Position numbers and translations under genes: made by a program
In this document: positions 27,536 to 36,846 of the stretch, one piece after another
How positions within the stretch are numbered: position 1 is the stretch's first letter
Layout of the letters: every line of letters starts with the position of its first letter
The notes under the pieces: model-generated
The model's input: the letters and a program-made list of their open reading frames with translations, nothing else
What the model was told of the DNA's origin: nothing
Database searches by the model: none
Assembly: GCF_008180615.1 (NCBI RefSeq)
Contig: NZ_VTEH01000009.1
Coordinates: forward strand, 1-64,000
Direction of reading: 5' to 3'
Length of the DNA: 64,000 bases
Source of the DNA: Rossellomorea vietnamensis
GTDB lineage: Bacteria; Bacillota; Bacilli; Bacillales; Bacillaceae_B

Positions 27536-28186
27536 TTATTTCCCGGGACCATTAAGCAATATACCATTCCGGTTGGCATAAATGGCTGCCTGTGTACGAT
27601 CGGCCACTCCCAATTTACTGAGGATATTGCTGACATGTGTTTTGGTCGTTTTCACCCCTATAAACAACTCCTCAGAAATTTCCTGATTGGTCATCCCTTC
27701 GCCAAGACATTTCAGAACTTCTATTTCCCTGGCAGTCAAATCCTCATGCAGCTTCTTTACCTGCGGCCTGAACCTGTTCATCATCTTATCTGCAACCTTC
27801 GGGGCAATCACACTTTCCCCTTTGGCTGCCTTATAGACTGCAGAGGTAACTTCCTCAGCGCTCGCTGTTTTCAATAAATAGCTATGGGCACCTGCTTCGA
27901 TTGCAGGAAAGACTTTCTCATCATCATAATAGCTTGTAAGTATAATAATTTTACATTCCGGCAGAAACGTAAGAATTTCCTGTGTGGCTTCAATTCCATT
28001 TCCGTTCTCCATTAATAGATCCATCAAAATGACCTGCGGCTGGTATAGCTTCGCGAGTTTAACCGCTTCATTTCCACTGGAAGCTTCCCCCAGGAATTCA
28101 ATTCTTTCTTCGGTAAGCAGGTAGGTTTTCATCCCCAGCCTGACCATTTCATGATCATCGACGATCATTACCTTAATTTTATCCAT
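27536..28186 (-). CDS. liaR: NarL-type response regulator LiaR
   Basis: A 216-aa regulator with a receiver domain (acidic pair Asp10-Asp11, phospho-acceptor Asp56 in ILMDLLM, Lys105 in YLLKTA) and a LuxR-type HTH at about 150-205 (LTAREIEVLKCLGEGMTNQE). It overlaps liaS by 8 bp. The order liaF-liaS-liaR identifies the envelope-stress system that responds to lipid II-targeting antibiotics. GAGGGAGAG precedes the ATG. Confidence 0.9.
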   Translation of the reverse strand: MDKIKVMIVDDHEMVRLGMKTYLLTEERIEFLGEASSGNEAVKLAKLYQPQVILMDLLMENGNGIEATQEILTFLPECKIIILTSYYDDEKVFPAIEAGAHSYLLKTASAEEVTSAVYKAAKGESVIAPKVADKMMNRFRPQVKKLHEDLTAREIEVLKCLGEGMTNQEISEELFIGVKTTKTHVSNILSKLGVADRTQAAIYANRNGILLNGPGK

Positions 28187-29243
28187 TCCCGCTCTCTCCC
28201 TCTTCTTTTAAAGGAATTCTAATATTAATATATGTTCCTTCGTTTTCCTTGGATCGAATTTGAAAGACACCGCCAATTTCTTCACACCGCTCTCTCATGG
28301 TTTGCAGGCCGTAGGAAGTCATTTTTTGCTGATTAACGCTGAAGCCTTTTCCATTATCGCTGATATACAAGTTCAAGGTCGAGTCGATCCTTTTGGTTGA
28401 TATCTTAATTTGGGTAGCTTCTGCGTGGCGAAGGATATTCGAAATCCCCTCTTGCACAATACGGAACAGATGTGCTTCCGTTCCCTTTGTCAGACCTTCT
28501 AAATGGTCCAGCTCAGGCGTAATTTCAATGGGGGTTTTTTCTATTAACTCCCGTATGAGCTTCTTTAACCCTTCTGCCAGATTTTCTCCCTTAAGATCTA
28601 TTGGCCTTAAGTGAAGCAGCAGGGCCCTCATCTCTCCTTGCGCTTTTGCAGCAATTTCGGCAACCTGCTGTAAAATCGGTTCTGCCTCCTTGGGTTTATT
28701 TCTCACCGTTCTAACTGCTGCTGATGACAGCATATTAAGAGCGAACAACTGCTGGCTGACAGAATCATGCAAGTCTCTTGCAAGCCTGTGTCTTTCTTCC
28801 ATTACAGCAGCCTGATGAGCCTGGTCTGCTAATTCCGATTTCTCATCAGCCAGTCTTTGCAGGATCTTTACCTGTTCTTGTATATATACAGCCAGTTGAT
28901 TCAGCTCGTCCGTTATGATCCCAATTTCATCTTGCTTGCTGTCATCCACCCTGGCAGAAAACCGGCCGCTTCTTAAAACAGAGACAAAAGTTGAGATATC
29001 ATCAAGCCTCCCTTTGAACAAGGAGCCGGTCCTGATCCCAAAGTAGATGCTGAGCGATGAAAATATTAAAAAAATCAGGAGAGTCAGGTAAAGAGAGCCT
29101 GCCAGAGTAATAGAAGGTGTCTCTGTAATCAGGAGATAAAATTGGATGATCAAAAAGAAGATCAGGGTACCCATTAATGCCATCATAAAAAAACTTCTAA
29201 AGAACCAAAAGCGAATATTCAATGATTTGCTCAATAGTGACAC
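28179..29243 (-). CDS. liaS: Intramembrane-sensing histidine kinase LiaS
   Basis: A 354-aa kinase with two membrane helices at about 17-40 and 47-70 and only a few residues outside. It has a HAMP region at about 70-125, a HisKA_3 dimerisation domain with phospho-acceptor His159 (RHRLARDLHDSVSQQL), and a HATPase domain ending GGVFQIRSKENEGTYINIRIP. The GTG at 29243 or a TTG three codons later could be the start; AAGGGG is better spaced for the TTG. It follows liaF by 4 bp. Confidence 0.9.
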   Translation of the reverse strand: MSLLSKSLNIRFWFFRSFFMMALMGTLIFFLIIQFYLLITETPSITLAGSLYLTLLIFLIFSSLSIYFGIRTGSLFKGRLDDISTFVSVLRSGRFSARVDDSKQDEIGIITDELNQLAVYIQEQVKILQRLADEKSELADQAHQAAVMEERHRLARDLHDSVSQQLFALNMLSSAAVRTVRNKPKEAEPILQQVAEIAAKAQGEMRALLLHLRPIDLKGENLAEGLKKLIRELIEKTPIEITPELDHLEGLTKGTEAHLFRIVQEGISNILRHAEATQIKISTKRIDSTLNLYISDNGKGFSVNQQKMTSYGLQTMRERCEEIGGVFQIRSKENEGTYINIRIPLKEEGESGNG

Positions 29244-29247
29244 CCCT

Positions 29248-30054
29248 TCACACCTTATTGATCCTGACAGAGCCGATGGAGCACTCTATTATAATTTTCA
29301 ACTTCTTCTCCGCCTGTTCATATCCTGGAGACCGATAGCTTAGATTAGGTTTGATATCTGAAGACTTTTGACCAAAAATTTTAATATCTCCGATGCTTCC
29401 TGCCACATGAATATCAACTGGCAGATCTTCTGGAATCAACATTTTCACGTCTCCAATCCACCCTTTAATATAAATGGGTGTTTCCCCGTCAGGGACATAT
29501 GCTTTGCTAATATCAAAATAATAATCTCCAATCATGTTATAGAGCCGCATGGGCTCGAGCGGCCAGTTGGGCTCATTGAACTTTACATCGCCAATGATAA
29601 ATCCCCGGTTTACTTTTGTCCTTTTTTTCTTACTTCCTTCATTATCCTTGGGATGATGAATATCTTCTTCATGGTCAAAAGGATAATCATCTGTAATCCT
29701 CACCCTTATTCCGCTTTTCTTCCATAACACCATGAAGGCAAACCCGATTAGTCCGACCGGCCACAATTTCCACCAGTCACCATAGCTGAATTCCATCACT
29801 TCAAACACATCGAGAAGTATGAGTCCACCATAGATAAAAAGAAACAACCCCATGGTGAACTTCAGTGTTCTTTTCCATTTCAAACTTGTGTATAGCCACT
29901 TCGCTCCCTCAATAAAAATAAGAAAAGGAATGAATATGACAAATAACTGTTTTATTTCCAAGGAAATGACACCAATATTAATTAGAAGCACAACGATTCC
30001 TGTAAATAATAAGATTGCTGAGAAAAACCATTGTTTTCCGCCTGAGTTTTTCAA
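29248..30054 (-). CDS. liaF: LiaF, inhibitor of the Lia system
   Basis: A 268-aa protein with about four membrane helices in the N-terminal half and a C-terminal beta-rich cell-wall-active-antibiotics-response domain (DUF2154) ending KIIIECSIGSVRINKV. LiaF keeps LiaRS off in the absence of stress. The start is TTG, with AGGCGGTG upstream. A Lys/Arg/Asp-rich linker (HHPKDNEGSKKKRTKV) joins the halves. No liaIH genes lie next to it in the window, unlike B. subtilis. Confidence 0.88.
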   Translation of the reverse strand: MKNSGGKQWFFSAILLFTGIVVLLINIGVISLEIKQLFVIFIPFLIFIEGAKWLYTSLKWKRTLKFTMGLFLFIYGGLILLDVFEVMEFSYGDWWKLWPVGLIGFAFMVLWKKSGIRVRITDDYPFDHEEDIHHPKDNEGSKKKRTKVNRGFIIGDVKFNEPNWPLEPMRLYNMIGDYYFDISKAYVPDGETPIYIKGWIGDVKMLIPEDLPVDIHVAGSIGDIKIFGQKSSDIKPNLSYRSPGYEQAEKKLKIIIECSIGSVRINKV

Positions 30055-30133
30055 TTTTCACACCGCCTTTTACCATACTTTCTTCTTCGATGATTAATAC
30101 AAAATCCCTTTAATTATTTTGCTTGTTTAAAAA

Positions 30134-30250
30134 GTCGAAGCGCCCTGGTCAGCCCCGACAGGCAAATGTTCTCAAGAAAAAAAGGCGGTCTCTCCTTTTA
30201 TTCTCTTGGGGTTATTTGACCCCGAGGAGCTTGGCGCTGGAACTGATTGG
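30134..30250. repeat. Dispersed hairpin repeat (family Z)
   Basis: Contains AGCGCC near the start and GGCGCT near the end as closing arms, plus the family blocks CCCCGACAGGCAAATGTTCT, AAAAAAAGGCGG, CTCCTTTTATTCTCTTGGG and a GGGGTTATTTGACCCC hairpin. It lies upstream of liaF. Confidence 0.8.
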
Positions 30251-30442
30251 GGTCCCTCACGTGAAATAAAATTAAAATCTAACTCAAACAAGTCTCAATA
30301 CGTCCTAGAGACTTTAAGATGAGCATTGGCAATACGATAAATATCTCTAACTTTCGGAAGCGTCCAATTAATAACACCTCAACTGATTACTAATAGTTTA
30401 CCTTTACTTCCTCTCATATAAGAGGAGCAAGGGCAGGATTCT

Positions 30443-30470
30443 GCCTCCGTCCAGAGGCGGATTTTTTCTT
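30443..30470 (+). terminator. Terminator-like hairpin in the yhfA leader
   Basis: GCCTC-N6-GAGGC is followed by GGATTTTTTC, about 100 nt upstream of yhfA and pointing the same way. No plus-strand gene precedes it, so it may end a leader transcript or act as an attenuator. The region 30251-30440 has no gene. Confidence 0.45.
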
Positions 30471-30569
30471 CATATTTCCTTCACCTTCACTTTTTCCATG
30501 AATATTCTGTAGTACAAAAAGGCAGATGCCCCTTTTTGAAGTGAAAATATCATGTGAGGGGGAGTATCC

Positions 30570-31964
30570 ATGCTGGTGGACTTGACTGCATTACACTGGC
30601 TGTATTTAGTTTTTATAGGGTTAATCATTGTTTTCATGGTATTTCGGAAGGATACGACCATCGTTTGTATCTCAGGAATCTTTCTCATTGCTCTTGCTGC
30701 CAGCGGTTCATTGACCAGTTCCGTCAGCAGTGTTTTTACAAGCTTCATCTTTGCCATCACAGAACTTCTATCCACCATACTGGTCATTTCAATTATTGTC
30801 GGAATGAGCAGAACTCTCACAAAAACGGGAATCAATGATGTGATGATCAGTCCGTTTGCCAGACTGATTAAAACACCTGCTCTTGCTTATTGGACTATCG
30901 GTATCGTCATGATGCTGATTTCCTGGTTCTTCTGGCCATCTCCTGCAGTAGCCCTTCTAGGAGCAGTACTGGTTCCTGTTGCTCTGCGTGTCGGACTTCC
31001 AGCTTTAGGAATAGCGATGGCGATGAACTTATTCGGTCATGGAATTGCGCTTTCCGGCGACTTTGTCATACAGGCTGCCCCCAAGCTGACTGCAGATGCA
31101 GCAGGACTCCCGGTTTCGGAAGTAATCCAGGCGAGTATCCCTCTTGTTGCTGTTATGGGGATCGTTACAACGGCCACTGCATTCTTTCTTATAAAAAGAG
31201 ATATGAAAAGAGGAATTTTGCGAGTTGAGGATTCCCAGATTCAAGAAATTGAAGTAGAAAAAGGACCGGAACTGCTGAGTTCAGGAGCGAAAAAATTTTT
31301 CGCATTGATGATTCCTGTGCTGTTTGCCTTGAATATCCTCGCCATGTTTCTGTTCAACCTGCAGGGAGGGGATGCCACGGCGCTGATTGGAGGAACATCG
31401 ATTTTCATCTTGCTCATCATCTCCCTTGCCGCTTACAAAGCAAAAGGACTAGAGCAAACCACAAGTTTCATTATCGATGGTTTTCAATTTGGGTTTAAAG
31501 TGTTTGGGCCTGTCATTCCTATTGCGGCGTTCTTTTACTTAGGAGACTCTGGGTTTTCAACTATTATAGGAGAAGGGATTCTTCCTGAAGGTTCTGCTGG
31601 AATCGTCAATGATTTAGGAGGAGCTCTGGCAGCCGTTGTCCCTCTCTCCAAAGCTGTTGGTGCGGTAACCCTGACAACAGTCGGAGCCATAACCGGGTTG
31701 GATGGATCGGGATTTTCAGGAATCTCACTAACGGGTTCGGTGGCACTGCTCTTCTCTGACAGCATCGGTTCAGGAGCGGCTACACTGACCGCTCTCGGGC
31801 AGATTTCCGCCATCTGGATTGGCGGCGGAACCTTGGTCCCATGGGCTTTGATCCCTGCTGCAGCCATTTGCAATGTTGATCCGTTTGAATTGGCTAGAAG
31901 AAACTTGGTCCCCGTCTTAGTCGGCTTGACAGCGACTACTATCACGGCTATGTTTCTTATATAA
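30570..31964 (+). CDS. yhfA: YhfA-like multispan membrane transporter
   Basis: A 464-aa protein with about 11-12 membrane helices and the re-entrant, Gly/Ser-rich segments typical of ion-transporter-superfamily carriers (FWPSPAVALLGA, GLDGSGFSGISLTGSVALLFSDSIGSGAATL). The position between hmoB and yhaA and the length match B. subtilis YhfA (463 aa), which has no assigned substrate. GGGGGAG precedes the ATG. A bidirectional terminator follows. The name rests on synteny and length; the transport role on hydrophobicity. Confidence 0.7.
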   Translation: MLVDLTALHWLYLVFIGLIIVFMVFRKDTTIVCISGIFLIALAASGSLTSSVSSVFTSFIFAITELLSTILVISIIVGMSRTLTKTGINDVMISPFARLIKTPALAYWTIGIVMMLISWFFWPSPAVALLGAVLVPVALRVGLPALGIAMAMNLFGHGIALSGDFVIQAAPKLTADAAGLPVSEVIQASIPLVAVMGIVTTATAFFLIKRDMKRGILRVEDSQIQEIEVEKGPELLSSGAKKFFALMIPVLFALNILAMFLFNLQGGDATALIGGTSIFILLIISLAAYKAKGLEQTTSFIIDGFQFGFKVFGPVIPIAAFFYLGDSGFSTIIGEGILPEGSAGIVNDLGGALAAVVPLSKAVGAVTLTTVGAITGLDGSGFSGISLTGSVALLFSDSIGSGAATLTALGQISAIWIGGGTLVPWALIPAAAICNVDPFELARRNLVPVLVGLTATTITAMFLI

Positions 31965-31992
31965 TCGGCAGCCTTTTTGACTTACACTAAAA

Positions 31993-32043
31993 AAGATGAA
32001 CCTCAAGAGTGAGGGGAAAGCCCGCTCTTGAGGTTCATCTTAT
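31993..32043. terminator. Bidirectional terminator overlapping the PAP2 stop codon
   Basis: A 17-bp arm, AAGATGAACCTCAAGAG, pairs with its complement at 32025-32041. The 3' end of the phosphatase gene on the minus strand, including its stop codon at 32003-32005, lies inside the hairpin. Confidence 0.8.
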
Positions 32044-32641
32044 TAATAACATTATTTTTTAGTTTAAGATATACATACTCGCATAGAACATAATAGGAAA
32101 ATCCAATCAGAAAACCGGCAAGTACATCTGATGGATAGTGCGCAGCGTCCACAACCCTGCTGAGACCTGTCAAAAGCGCCAAAGATACAGCAGCTGCATA
32201 AACAGCGAATCTGCCTTTTTCGGAACTGATCACTTCTGAAATAAAGAAAGCCAGCACCAGCATAAAGATAAGGCCAACCATCGCGTGGCCGCTTGGAAAA
32301 CTAAATCCTTCTTCGCCATGCAATGCTTCGGGTCTTCCTCTTTCCACTGCTGTTTTCAAAAATTTATTTATTAAATTTCCTCCGCCGATGGCCAAAACAG
32401 TAAATATGATGCCGATAAAATTTCGTTCTTTAAAAGCCAGCCATAGTATCAGAATTACACTGACCGAACCAATGACCAATTCACTTCCCATTAAAGAAAA
32501 ATACAGCAAAAAAGGTGCCTTTTCCAATAAGGAAAAGAGCGGCTGATCAAACCAATGTATGTAATCTGTTGAGATTAGTAAAAGAACTGCCATGAACGCA
32601 GTAAACGTTATCCAACCCCATATGATTTTTTTCTTGAACAT
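32003..32641 (-). CDS. PAP2-type membrane phosphatase
   Basis: A 212-aa membrane protein with about six helices. It has the three PAP2 motifs: KTAVERGRP (96-104), PSGH (116-119) and SRVVDAAHYPSD (161-172) with the catalytic histidines 119 and 168. Such enzymes act on undecaprenyl pyrophosphate or phosphatidylglycerol phosphate at the outer face of the membrane. AGGGGGAGGTG precedes the ATG. The last codons and stop lie within the shared terminator hairpin. It diverges from yhaA. Confidence 0.85.
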   Translation of the reverse strand: MFKKKIIWGWITFTAFMAVLLLISTDYIHWFDQPLFSLLEKAPFLLYFSLMGSELVIGSVSVILILWLAFKERNFIGIIFTVLAIGGGNLINKFLKTAVERGRPEALHGEEGFSFPSGHAMVGLIFMLVLAFFISEVISSEKGRFAVYAAAVSLALLTGLSRVVDAAHYPSDVLAGFLIGFSYYVLCEYVYLKLKNNVINKMNLKSGLSPHS

Positions 32642-32788
32642 ATTTCACCTCCCCCTATATGTTTTAACATACTTTGAAGTCTTGGCGCTATACAGAATTA
32701 TCCTCAGCAAATTATTGAATGTAATGATATAATATTCTTAATTTTCATATATATAGCAACAGTCATGACGTTTTAGGGAGGAAAGAGA

Positions 32789-33961
32789 ATGCTTAATCGA
32801 TTGTATGAAAGACTTGAAAGTGACTGGGAGGAAATGATAGAAATCAGGCGTTACCTCCATCAGCATCCGGAAGTATCATTTAAAGAGAAAAAAACTGCTC
32901 AATATATTGTTGATTTCTATCGGAACCTGGATATCGAAGTAACAGAGGGAGTTGGCGGCAATGGTGTCGTTGCGAGGATTCAAGGAGAAAAGCCTGGGAA
33001 AACAATTGCTTTAAGAGCTGATTTCGATGCTCTTCCTATCCAAGATGAAAAAGAGGTCCCCTACCGTTCTAAAGTAGACGGAGTCATGCATGCTTGCGGC
33101 CATGATGGACATACAGCCACATTACTGGTACTGGCAAGGGCTATGAATGAAATCAAGGCAGAACTGCCGGGGTCCTATGTATTTATCCATCAGCACGCAG
33201 AGGAATATGCACCTGGAGGAGCAAAACCAATGGTGGAAGCTGGCTGCCTCGAAGGAGTCGATGCTGTATTCGGCACACATCTCTGGGCCAGCGAGCCGGT
33301 TGGTAAAATTCAATACCGCACAGGTCCCATTATGGCGGCGGCTGACAGATTCGAAATAACAATACAAGGTGCCGGAGGACATGGAGCCCAGCCTCATAAG
33401 ACAAAAGATTCTATTGTAATTGCATCACAATTGGTCGGTACTCTTCAGCAGATTGTCAGCCGCAGAGTGAACCCTATTGAACCTGCTGTTGTCACCATAG
33501 GCTCGTTTATAGCAGAAAATGCTTTTAATGTTATTGCGGATACAGCCAAATTGGTCGGTACTGTCCGGACATTCAGTGAAGAAACCAGGGATTTCATTAT
33601 CAGTGAAATGGAAAGAATCATTAAGGGGGCCTGCTTCTCAGCTGACTGTTCCTATACCTTTAACTATGATAAAGGCTACCCAGCTGTGGTAAACCACAAG
33701 GAGGAAACAGAGCATCTTATCGATGTTGCAGAAGGAGTAAAAGGAGTCAGTAAAGTAGAAGAGTGTGAGATGCAGATGGGGGGAGAAGACTTCGCTTACT
33801 ATCTGCAAGAAGTTCCGGGCACCTTTTTCTTTACTGGCGCAAAGCCTGAGGGAGTCGACATTCCTTATCCCCATCATCATCCAAAATTCGATTTTAATGA
33901 GAAAGCAATGCTGACCGCTGCATGTGTTTTGGCCAGTGCGGCTGTCACTTACGCAGGGTAA
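32789..33961 (+). CDS. yhaA: M20-family amidohydrolase YhaA
   Basis: A 390-aa metal-dependent amidohydrolase of the aminoacylase/hippurate hydrolase group. Metal-binding segments are GVMHACGHDGHTA (Cys103, His105), HQHAEEY near 134-140, a dimerisation-domain His, and the late HHHPKFDF segment. Substrates are probably N-acylated amino acids. GGGAGGAAAG precedes the ATG. It lies between the PAP2 gene (divergent) and ecsC, as yhaA does next to ecsC in B. subtilis. Confidence 0.87.
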   Translation: MLNRLYERLESDWEEMIEIRRYLHQHPEVSFKEKKTAQYIVDFYRNLDIEVTEGVGGNGVVARIQGEKPGKTIALRADFDALPIQDEKEVPYRSKVDGVMHACGHDGHTATLLVLARAMNEIKAELPGSYVFIHQHAEEYAPGGAKPMVEAGCLEGVDAVFGTHLWASEPVGKIQYRTGPIMAAADRFEITIQGAGGHGAQPHKTKDSIVIASQLVGTLQQIVSRRVNPIEPAVVTIGSFIAENAFNVIADTAKLVGTVRTFSEETRDFIISEMERIIKGACFSADCSYTFNYDKGYPAVVNHKEETEHLIDVAEGVKGVSKVEECEMQMGGEDFAYYLQEVPGTFFFTGAKPEGVDIPYPHHHPKFDFNEKAMLTAACVLASAAVTYAG

Positions 33962-33966
33962 CATGG

Positions 33967-33999
33967 ATGCCGGTACTTTTTTGTGCCGGCTTTTTTAAT
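33967..33999 (+). terminator. yhaA terminator
   Basis: GCCGGTAC-N5-GTGCCGGC followed by TTTTTT, directly after the stop codon. Confidence 0.85.
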
Positions 34000-34130
34000 T
34001 TAGAGTCACGATCTTCAAAATAGCTTATCGAACGAGGTTGCTATCCTGCGAAAAACAAAAAAAAGATGTGCCCCGTTCTCCACAAGAGTGCACTGAAATT
34101 ATACTGAATTTCAATATCAATTCTCTTTAA

Positions 34131-34187
34131 CAAAGAAAGAGTCAACGATACTTCCTTGAACCAGAAGAAGGGTTGACTTTTTTCTTT
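34131..34187 (+). terminator. Second hairpin with T-run between yhaA and ecsC
   Basis: AAAGAAAGAGTCAAC pairs with GTTGACTTTTTTCTTT across a 25-nt loop. No gene precedes it closely on the plus strand after the yhaA terminator; it may back up that terminator or end a short RNA. Confidence 0.45.
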
Positions 34188-34359
34188 GAATCCATGAAAT
34201 CCATTAAATGGGCTGCTCTCTTTACCCCGCTGGCTTTAGAATCTTTTAATGATTTTTAGAACATTCGCCAGCCGGGCCTGGAAAGATACCGATTCAAGGA
34301 TCTGGAATAGACTAGCAGTACCCAACAGCCAATTTCAGCAATATGGCTAGTAATATAGA

Positions 34360-34550
34360 GGTAAAAATTCCCCTTATTTACTAAAAAGCATGTAAATACA
34401 GCTTAAATAGCGGGAGAAATTTCCCTTATTTGACTTCAAACATTAGAAAATAGGTGCTATTTCTTCAGATAAGGGGAAAAACTCCCTCTATTTACTCCAG
34501 CTTGAGCTTAGAAATTGCAATTAACGGGAAAAACTCCCCTTATTTTTACC
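34360..34550. repeat. Degraded array G: four units, 52-bp step with one 10-bp insertion
   Basis: The block CCCTTATTT or close variants starts at 34371, 34423, 34485 and 34537. The steps are 52, 62 and 52 bp, that is 52 bp with a single 10-bp insertion. Units carry short inverted repeats such as AAGGGGAAAAACTCCCT. The array lies between the convergent yhaA and ecsC genes; the rest of 34000-34750 shows no gene. Confidence 0.65.
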
Positions 34551-34753
34551 GCTGGGTACTTAATTAAGAAAATGACAAACCGCTTTCGCTTTAAAGTCCA
34601 CTCCACCTGTGCCAGCCCAATGGAGTCGTATACCTTGAATGGAAGCCAACACTTTTGGTAATACCTGCTTATTATATTTTAATTGGACTTTTTCAGTGTC
34701 CCTGCTTACCAAACGGGGTGCAACTTAAAAAAAGCTGCTGTAAAACAACATTA

Positions 34754-35473
34754 CTATGAAGACTGCCTGTTATAATACCTTCTTCTATATGCATAAACAG
34801 CTGCCTCCCCCAACTCCTCCAATAATCCATAATTGGCATAGGCACCGACAACTGCCCCTATGCCCGGTATGAGCTGGAACATCTTAACAAAGTCGATATA
34901 ATCACGGTATTCCTGTTGAAACACTTTCCAATCCATCTCTGCCAGTTCTTCTTTATTTTCGTCCCAGCGGTCGATAATGGCGAACACTTCGCGGCGATGT
35001 TCATCACTGGAAAATGCCAGTTGAAAAATGTAAAGCATGAACAACCTTTCCTCATAAGACGATGGATCATAACCATGAATCTTTGCAGCTTCATACAGAT
35101 ATTTCATCTTAATGGAGAGCAATAAAGGAAAGTCTGCCAAGCCCAGAAAAATTCCTCCGGCACCTGTTCCGGCCCCCTCAAGAGCAGCGGCCTTTCTGTA
35201 AAATGCCAGCCTTTCACCCATATGCTTTTCCTTTTCTTCCAAACTCTCTGGAATGGCTACTTTATTGCTGGAAGTAAACCCCGAACCAGCCAGTGTCACC
35301 TTTACCATATTTTTAATGCTGTCCGTTATGACTGTGTGCACCCGATCCGGAATAACCGAATTAAATTTTGCCTGAGCTCTCTTAGCAGTACGATTCAATA
35401 TTCCCGACCTTTTCAGCTTCTTTCTCTTCCAGGTATCCATATCGTTTTGCGCCTGATTTTCAAAGCTGTTCAT
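34754..35473 (-). CDS. ecsC: EcsC family protein
   Basis: A 239-aa helical protein of the EcsC family. It has the Gly-rich amphipathic segment GAGTGAGGIFLGLADFPLLLSIKMKYL (split here as GAGTGAGGIFLG followed by LADFPLLLSI) and the family ending IPGIGAVVGAYANYGLLEELG. The ATG at 35473 (MNSFEN) gives the B. subtilis length (236 aa); an ATG seven codons upstream is the alternative. It lies about 150 bp downstream of ecsB in the B. subtilis ecsABC order. Its molecular role is unknown. Confidence 0.85.
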   Translation of the reverse strand: MNSFENQAQNDMDTWKRKKLKRSGILNRTAKRAQAKFNSVIPDRVHTVITDSIKNMVKVTLAGSGFTSSNKVAIPESLEEKEKHMGERLAFYRKAAALEGAGTGAGGIFLGLADFPLLLSIKMKYLYEAAKIHGYDPSSYEERLFMLYIFQLAFSSDEHRREVFAIIDRWDENKEELAEMDWKVFQQEYRDYIDFVKMFQLIPGIGAVVGAYANYGLLEELGEAAVYAYRRRYYNRQSS

Positions 35474-35625
35474 TGCGACACCAGTCCCTTTCATTCTTTA
35501 TTAGCTGTGAAGCTTTATCTGACCCAAACTTCTATTGCCTCTGCCGGCTGATATATTTTTCAGAAAGCACCAAGCAATAAACACAGCCTGTTATAGCTTA
35601 CGAATGAAGAAGAGCAGAGTTTCAC

Positions 35626-36846
35626 TCAGTAGTCGAATTTCTTCAGTCTCTGAATGAGGTAAGAAAATGAAAATACAAAGGCGAACAGAAGACCGGCAGC
35701 GAGCATTAAAGCTGCACCTGCCCATTGCCCGCTCACAAGCAGGGCCATTGAAAACAGAATGGCTTGGACGATCATTGACCATAACACCACTTTTTGAAAT
35801 GACTGCATCTTGATCCCCTGGGCTGCCGGGTAAAGCGATACCCATATTTTATAATCAAACCGCTTATACATCGGAATAAGCTGGAACCCTGTCAGATACA
35901 TGAACAGCAGGCCAATCGCAATGCCGAGCCAGAGTGTATCGCTGAAAAAGAGAATGACCATGGAAATCAGTGATAAGCGAATATATAAACCGAAATATTC
36001 ACTGGTCCTGAGAAGGGAACGGGCATATAAAAATGTAAAAGTCTGCTTTTGCTGATACTTAATTGTATTCAGCAAGCCATCAAGCCACCTTCTTCTGTGC
36101 ACTTTCCCTTTAAGCTTTGGCACATCGGTAAACATATTCGCCATTCTGTAAAACAGCAGCATCCTTTGCTCTTCAAGGGAAATCAGCACATCCCATTTCA
36201 GGCTTTTTTCTTTCACAGATAACTTGAAATAAAATAAGTAACCCAGAAGAATGATCGCAACAACGGCAGCCAGGACCATAGAGGCATCACTCAGGACCAT
36301 ATATAAGAAAACGGCATTTAAAGCGAACCTGATGACATAATCAACAAGGTGAGCTTCTCGTTCCTGGTTTTTCAAGGTGTACCACCGCACATATAGATTC
36401 CAAACCTTCAGCCCTAAAAGAAGCGCCAAGAGAAGAAAGAAGGATTGAAACCCCTGCCCGGTCACCTTCACATACATAGGCATCATTGCTGCCAGAACAA
36501 GGAGCAGTATATAGGACTGGGAAATGAAGCTTGTCCATATCCCTTTTTGAAAGAACGATTTCATTCGGCTCTCCAATGGAAGCAAGAAGACAGCATCTGC
36601 CTCGCGCAGGAAAGTGTATACAGGACTCCAGGTTAGAATGAGGCCAAGTATGACTGCCATGATCAAAGGAGCAGGAAAAGAACCGTCCAGAGTCGCAACC
36701 CACTGATTGTATGTAAAAGCACCCCCGCCCAAGGCGAATATAAGGACAAACAGGAGATGGTCATTGAACATATAACGGAGGTATTTCCTGAGTTCGGTGT
36801 TATATTCTACTACCCTTTTTTTCCAAATTTCATCGATATTCTTCAT
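35626..36846 (-). CDS. ecsB: ABC transporter membrane protein EcsB
   Basis: A 406-aa membrane protein with about eight or nine helices, basic N terminus (MKNIDEIWKKRVVEYN) and a central cytoplasmic loop. It pairs with EcsA; the start overlaps the ecsA stop by 3-4 bp (ATGA). In B. subtilis ecs mutants have defects in protein secretion, competence and regulated intramembrane proteolysis; the substrate is unresolved. Confidence 0.9.
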   Translation of the reverse strand: MKNIDEIWKKRVVEYNTELRKYLRYMFNDHLLFVLIFALGGGAFTYNQWVATLDGSFPAPLIMAVILGLILTWSPVYTFLREADAVFLLPLESRMKSFFQKGIWTSFISQSYILLLVLAAMMPMYVKVTGQGFQSFFLLLALLLGLKVWNLYVRWYTLKNQEREAHLVDYVIRFALNAVFLYMVLSDASMVLAAVVAIILLGYLFYFKLSVKEKSLKWDVLISLEEQRMLLFYRMANMFTDVPKLKGKVHRRRWLDGLLNTIKYQQKQTFTFLYARSLLRTSEYFGLYIRLSLISMVILFFSDTLWLGIAIGLLFMYLTGFQLIPMYKRFDYKIWVSLYPAAQGIKMQSFQKVVLWSMIVQAILFSMALLVSGQWAGAALMLAAGLLFAFVFSFSYLIQRLKKFDY

